A DNA stretch of 12,315 nt from Psilocybe azurescens (taxonomy: Eukaryota > Basidiomycota > Agaricomycetes > Agaricales > Agrocybaceae), in contig JAJIRX010000004.1 of assembly GCA_023853785.1 (NCBI GenBank), forward strand, positions 1-12,315, read 5' to 3'. The notes under the pieces are model-generated. The model was given only the letters and a program-made list of their open reading frames with translations, searched no databases and was not told where the DNA came from. The position numbers and the translations under genes are program-made. Position 1 is the first letter of the stretch. Every line of letters starts with the position of its first letter. Positions 9,099-12,315 of the stretch are shown in pieces.

Positions 9099-10208
9099 GA
9101 AGAGGTTCGAACGACAGGGGAGGTACAAAGCCAGAAGAGAAAGAGAAAGAGAAAGAGACGATATGGAGATGATCGAGCGCGCGAGCTCGCGCTGCGGTAC
9201 GCCGACGTTCGGCTCGAACACGCGGCTTTCGTCTGTCGAAGAAGCGCTGGCGCGGTTGGGAGGCGGGATCATGCGTGCGAAAGCCATGTCTCGCGCTATG
9301 TCTACGCCGTCATCGAACTCAAAGCCGCTGGCTGTGCCGGCGCTGAAGCCTGCCTTGTCGCTATTGTCGACGGTAAAGACGACGAAGATCAAAAAGAAGC
9401 CGTCGCCGCTCTCGGTTCCGCCGTTGCATTCCTCGCCGTCGCCTGTGGGTTCGCCTTCGAGGTTGAAGATGGGGGTGCCGCTGGTTTCTACGTCGGGGGC
9501 ATCGTCGTCGTTGTCAGCGCAGACGACACCCCCACAGCGACAATCGAAATCGCAATCTCCAGGTCCGAAATTGATCACTAGGAGGATGTCGCTTGCCAGT
9601 CTGCGCAGTACGCATTCAATGCAGAATGTGGGGCTCAACCTCAGGTGTCATCGCCCCAGCGGCAGCTGTTGCCTTCGCCTTTGTCTCCTTCATATACACA
9701 GGCGCAGACAACGCAGTCCATGCCGAAGATGCACCGGAGAGCTTCGTATGCTCATATGTCGCAGATACAGACGAGTGCAGCCGCACACGCGAGCGTGCCT
9801 GCCCGCTTGGGTACGGGCGCAGTGTCGCCGAATTTGATCCCTCCGACGAGTATGATACCTATCCGAGTGAACGGAGAGTTCCTGCCTCCTGCCTCACCGA
9901 GAAACAACAGCAATACATACCAGAGATACTTGCACTTGACTTCGTCAACATCCGCATCGTCAGCGTCATCAGCGTCATCGTCAGTCGCTGGGTCACCTAG
10001 CCCGCGCACTCCTCGAGTGCCAGGACTAGGTATGCCGCCACGTAGAGCTTCGAATGCCCATCTTCTGAATGTGGGTGGTACGACGTCGACCGTGCAGCTG
10101 GTGTCTGCGCCTTATAGGAAACGCTCTGGGACGGTGGTCGTAGGGCCTTCCATTAGCTTGCGAGAAGGTGGTGCTGTGCTTCTGCGGACGGGCTCTGGAG
10201 AGCGGTAG
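9019..10208 (+). CDS. Ser/Pro/Arg-rich tail ORF, probable C-terminal extension of the methyltransferase
   Basis: Two long open frames join into one low-complexity protein of about 390 residues. The first is open from 9019 and reads SPPFKGVNVEEE... The second continues from about 9634 to TAG at 10206-10208. The join needs one extra G in the G4 run 9630-9633. The sequence has a charged helix (KARRERERERDDMEMIERAS), then Ser/Pro-rich disorder. A motif R-R-x-S-x-A-[SH]-[LM] occurs three times: RRMSLASL (9580-9603), RRASYAHM (9735-9758), RRASNAHL (10041-10064). No ATG, promoter or intron marks an independent start. The methyltransferase frame runs straight into it, and removing one T at 9033-9034 would make it continuous, so I read it as a tail of that enzyme. 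The alternative is that the enzyme ends at 9098 and this is dead or separate. The Arg-Arg-x-Ser sites suit basophilic kinases such as PKA or 14-3-3 binding; that is inference. Confidence 0.65.
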
Positions 10209-10237
10209 TGCAGGTGAACATACTCATTTAATTTTAG

Positions 10238-10606
10238 TATCCGTGATTATGTAATATGATGGCTTTACCCTCCCGGTCGGTCAACATTAAATGGCCTTGT
10301 TCTCAACAGATAGAATAAATAAATCTATGAAATTAAAATGAGAGGATTCTGTGTATCTATAGATTATTATTTCAGATTTATGTATAGAGGCATCCAGTAT
10401 TAGGTTGGTGGGACACAAATCAGTCAACTTTCTAAATTTTGCACTGCTGATGCTAGGATTGAGAAGGATAGGAATATTTCCATGACTGTATTTAATCGAA
10501 GATAACTTTCAAGAAATGAATATGTATGCAGACTATTAAGGTATATACACTCATTTATTAGGCAGCAGCAACATTTCGGGCATGAATATTGCAATACAGA
10601 TTTGAT
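10238..10606 (+). repeat. Left arm of the long inverted repeat
   Basis: Matches the reverse complement of 10800-11112 in long blocks. These include GCCTTGTTCTCAACAGA, AATAAATAAATCTATGAA, TCTGTGTATCTATAGATTAT, GGCAGCAGCAACATTTC and GGGCATGAATATTGCAATAC. It is longer than the right arm by several small insertions, one containing the 24-bp sequence at 10508-10531 that recurs at 11533. Confidence 0.9.
10314..10319 (+). terminator. AATAAA poly(A)-like signal
   Basis: AATAAA lies about 105 bp after the TAG at 10206-10208, which suits a fungal 3' UTR. It falls inside the left arm of the inverted repeat and is mirrored in the right arm, so it may belong to the element rather than to the gene. Confidence 0.35.
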
Positions 10607-10799
10607 TACCAATTTGAATTAAATTTAGACAATCAGAACTAAGCATCTTGCAGAGTTTTCTATGCAATAAATCCCTTCAAAATTCAGGAATGTTTTAATG
10701 AAAAATTGAATTAAAGGCTTAAAATTTTGGGTGTCTTTGGATGTCTTGGTTCTTGAGAAAGAGGTTGTTTATGCTTGATCACTACCAGAAATTGTTATG

Positions 10800-11112
10800 A
10801 TCAAATCTGTATTGCAATATTCATGCCCAGAAATGTTGCTGCTGCCTATCAAATGAGTGTATATACTCTTAATAGTCTCAAAAAATTATCATAAGTTATC
10901 TAGATTAAGCAGTCATGGAATATTCTATCCTTCTCAACTTAGCAGCACTTTTAAGAAACGATGTGTCAACCTAACCTGGACTCTATATAAATCTGAAATA
11001 ATAATCTATAGATACACAGAATCTCATTCATAGATTTATTTATTCACATCTGTTGAGAACAAGGCTTCTTGACCATTCCAGAAAAAAGCCATCATACACA
11101 TAATCACGGATA
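10800..11112 (-). repeat. Right arm of the long inverted repeat
   Basis: Inverted partner of 10238-10606. The best-conserved parts are the inner end (TGTATTGCAATATTCATGCC) and the segment around 10985-11060. Where the left arm has the 24-bp sequence, this arm has an unrelated AT-rich stretch at about 10876-10893. Confidence 0.9.
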
Positions 11113-11221
11113 TAAATTGGGCACAATAGTAATGAGATTATTAATGCTGATAGGGTTGGGGGTGGTGAGGGTAACAACAGCAGCGGGATGGGGTCGAGGT
11201 TCGACGAAGTGAGGAACTTAC

Positions 11222-11344
11222 GATTACGAGAACATGGAAGACATTTTTCAACTTCGACTTCGACGGTGGCGGGCGGGTGAGCGTTCTGGCTGCAGCTGCA
11301 GAGATCGAGAAGAGAGCAGACCCAGCCGTCGCCCTCCACTCCAT
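11222..11344 (-). CDS. Possible first exon of a minus-strand gene, truncated
   Basis: On the minus strand an ATG at 11344 opens a 41-codon frame rich in Ala, Ser, Arg and Lys, with a run of four alanines then TRPPPSKSKLK. It reaches a consensus donor GTAAGT (complement of 11216-11221) at a codon boundary. A TATAAATA sequence (complement of 11449-11456) lies about 105 bp upstream. The next plausible acceptor, CTATCAG, falls near 11152, just before the inverted-repeat element, so any second exon would run into that element. The Ala/Arg-rich start could be a mitochondrial targeting peptide, but this is weak. No family is recognised. Confidence 0.25.
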
Positions 11345-11532
11345 AACGCTGTCAACATTGTTCTCATTCTTTCCAAGCTTACGTTCTTCTTCTGTCGCGA
11401 ATAGTGCTATTTTTCAACGCATTTCTAAATTCATGGACTCACTATGCTATTTATACTAGGATTCGGGTAAAAACTTGAAGGAGTTGGCGTCGCTTGGTCC
11501 GTGTTGTAGGCTATCGAAAGTTGTACTAAATC

Positions 11533-11556
11533 TTCAAGAAATGAATATGTATGCAG
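11533..11556 (+). repeat. 24-bp exact repeat of part of the foldback left arm
   Basis: TTCAAGAAATGAATATGTAT plus four bases (GCAG) is identical to 10508-10531, in the same orientation, about 400 bp outside the element. Nearby bases also share ATCGAA upstream, but the rest differs. It may be a remnant of another copy or of an insertion. Confidence 0.8.
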
Positions 11557-11715
11557 TCAGGTTGAGCCCTACAGGCTGGAAGTCTACTAAATAGTAAAGG
11601 GCAACAGTTCACCAATGCACCGTACTACGTATGTACGTTTTCAGTGCACTGTGATGCTACCCTGCCAGGGATTATCTTTGTAGGTCTCAAAACGGTCTCA
11701 AACACGGGCATCTAG

Positions 11716-12171
11716 CAGGTATTAATTCTACTTTGCGCGCATCTACAGATACAAAGCAACATTAGATTTGACTCCGACTGGGATAACTTTCAAATTGGCC
11801 CACCTGAACTTGTTGAACCTATTCCGGTTTTCATTTTCAAATTCGGAATTTTATACAAGTATGATGACTGTTTCAACTCTGATTCAGTTCTTAGCAAGGA
11901 AGGATTTACACCTAACCGACGATGGGGTGCACTTGACCTTTATACGGACACCATGGGCAATTTGGCCTGGAGAATCAATTTCATTCTCCATTGGAATCGC
12001 CAATCACTAAGACACGAAAATCGTATAAATTGTGGTATGAACTTGATATTCAAAAGTACCACACACATCAGAATACTACTCCAGTCATTCTTATACACAA
12101 AATGTTTTTCAGCACCTTTGTCACTTCCTTTGCTTTCATTGCGACGCTTTTGTGTCTGCACAAGGAGTTAA
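11716..12171 (+). CDS. Unassigned ORF, possible exon
   Basis: A frame open for about 151 codons in AT-rich DNA. It is preceded by an acceptor-like CATCTACAG ending at 11748, with no ATG until 11953. The part from about 11764 to 12010 reads like protein: aromatic and acidic, with RFDSDWDNFQIGPPELVEP and GFTPNRRWGALDLYTDTMGN. The last part (from about 12040) looks like a chance reading. If real it would be an internal or last exon whose upstream exons I cannot find. Another frame (from 11768) is also open for 80 codons, which weakens the case. No family recognised. Confidence 0.25.
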   Translation, partial: QVLILLCAHLQIQSNIRFDSDWDNFQIGPPELVEPIPVFIFKFGILYKYDDCFNSDSVLSKEGFTPNRRWGALDLYTDTMGNLAWRINFILHWNRQSLRHENRINCGMNLIFKSTTHIRILLQSFLYTKCFSAPLSLPLLSLRRFCVCTRS

Positions 12172-12176
12172 TATAA
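12102..12176 (+). CDS. Short signal-peptide-like ORF near the right edge
   Basis: ATG 12102 begins MFFSTFVTSFAFIAT, a typical fungal secretion signal core, but the frame ends after 24 codons at TAA 12174-12176. A second frame picks up exactly where a signal peptide would end, reading AFVSAQGVNINRI and running to TGA at 12239-12241. A single missing base near 12144-12146 would join them into a secreted peptide of about 46 residues. It may be the start of a gene that continues past the window by splicing. No known family. Confidence 0.3.
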   Translation: MFFSTFVTSFAFIATLLCLHKELI

Positions 12177-12315
12177 ATCGCATACGGGGGCACAGAGGTG
12201 CACGGGCAGCGTTGGGAATTCGAGGAGTCATCTTCGTTTGATCCACGCCCAGCTTGTCCAACTAAATCGATGATCTCAACTGGAAATGTAGGCCGTGTAT
12301 ACTGGAAATCAGAAT

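Larger units (their letters stand above)
10222..11139. mobile_element. AT-rich foldback / MITE-like inverted-repeat element, no ORF
   Basis: About 0.9 kb of AT-rich DNA made of two long inverted arms (10238-10606 and 10800-11112) around a spacer of about 190 bp. No coding frame of note is present. The clearest outer edges are TATCCGTGATTATGT at 10238-10252 and its complement at 11098-11112. Similarity becomes patchy beyond these, perhaps reaching a shared CTCATT. I could not find a convincing target-site duplication. A non-autonomous foldback or MITE-like transposon is the likeliest reading; a local inverted duplication is the alternative. Confidence 0.7.

Noticed and set aside
9033..9638. 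201-codon minus-strand ORF opposite the tail
   Set aside because: It is a shadow of Ser/Pro-rich plus-strand coding sequence; its Asp/Gly/Ser bias mirrors the complementary codons.
11642..11651. 10-bp palindrome CAGTGCACTG
   Set aside because: A palindrome this short occurs by chance in DNA of this length, and no gene start nearby is supported.

Overview
The window looks like nuclear DNA of a filamentous basidiomycete, probably an agaric. The evidence is threefold: many short introns (about 55-105 bp) with GT...AG ends and CTAAT/CTGAC-type branch points, a relic of a CxC5/CxC6-KDZ transposase of the kind common in agaric genomes, and a class II O-methyltransferase of agaric type. No bacterial-style operon, rRNA, tRNA or CRISPR array is visible.

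Layout. (1) 1-2740 is AT-rich. It holds the end of a lysine-rich ORF that enters from the left edge, then a decayed plus-strand KDZ transposase gene (about 395-2620) with recognisable cysteine-cluster and KDZ segments but several stops and frameshifts. A perfect 11-bp hairpin lies just beyond it. (2) 2740-6170 has higher GC and no convincing gene. It contains a diverged tandem duplication with a period of about 390 bp (3461-4216), some micro-repeats, and the upstream region of the next gene. (3) 6175-10208 holds the one substantial host gene: a SAM-dependent O-methyltransferase in about ten exons. Low-complexity inserts swell it to roughly 770 codons, and it is probably continuous with a further Ser/Pro/Arg-rich tail of about 390 codons. 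(4) 10222-11139 is an AT-rich, ORF-free inverted-repeat element whose arms of about 310-370 bp begin some 30 bp after the tail's stop codon. (5) 11140-12315 contains only weak candidates: a minus-strand first exon with a TATA box, an unassigned plus-strand ORF, and a short signal-peptide-like ORF.

How it fits together. The methyltransferase is the likely functional gene; its substrate cannot be told from sequence. The KDZ relic and the foldback element are mobile DNA on either side of it. No pathway or cluster can be assembled, because no other biosynthetic gene is visible. Several protein-level frame breaks, in both host gene and transposon, can be explained by single-base changes at or next to short homopolymers. 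They may be assembly errors rather than true decay.

I do not see a clearly new biological system. The most interesting items are the methyltransferase with its long tail carrying a thrice-repeated R-R-x-S-x-A motif, and the long inverted repeat adjoining its 3' end.
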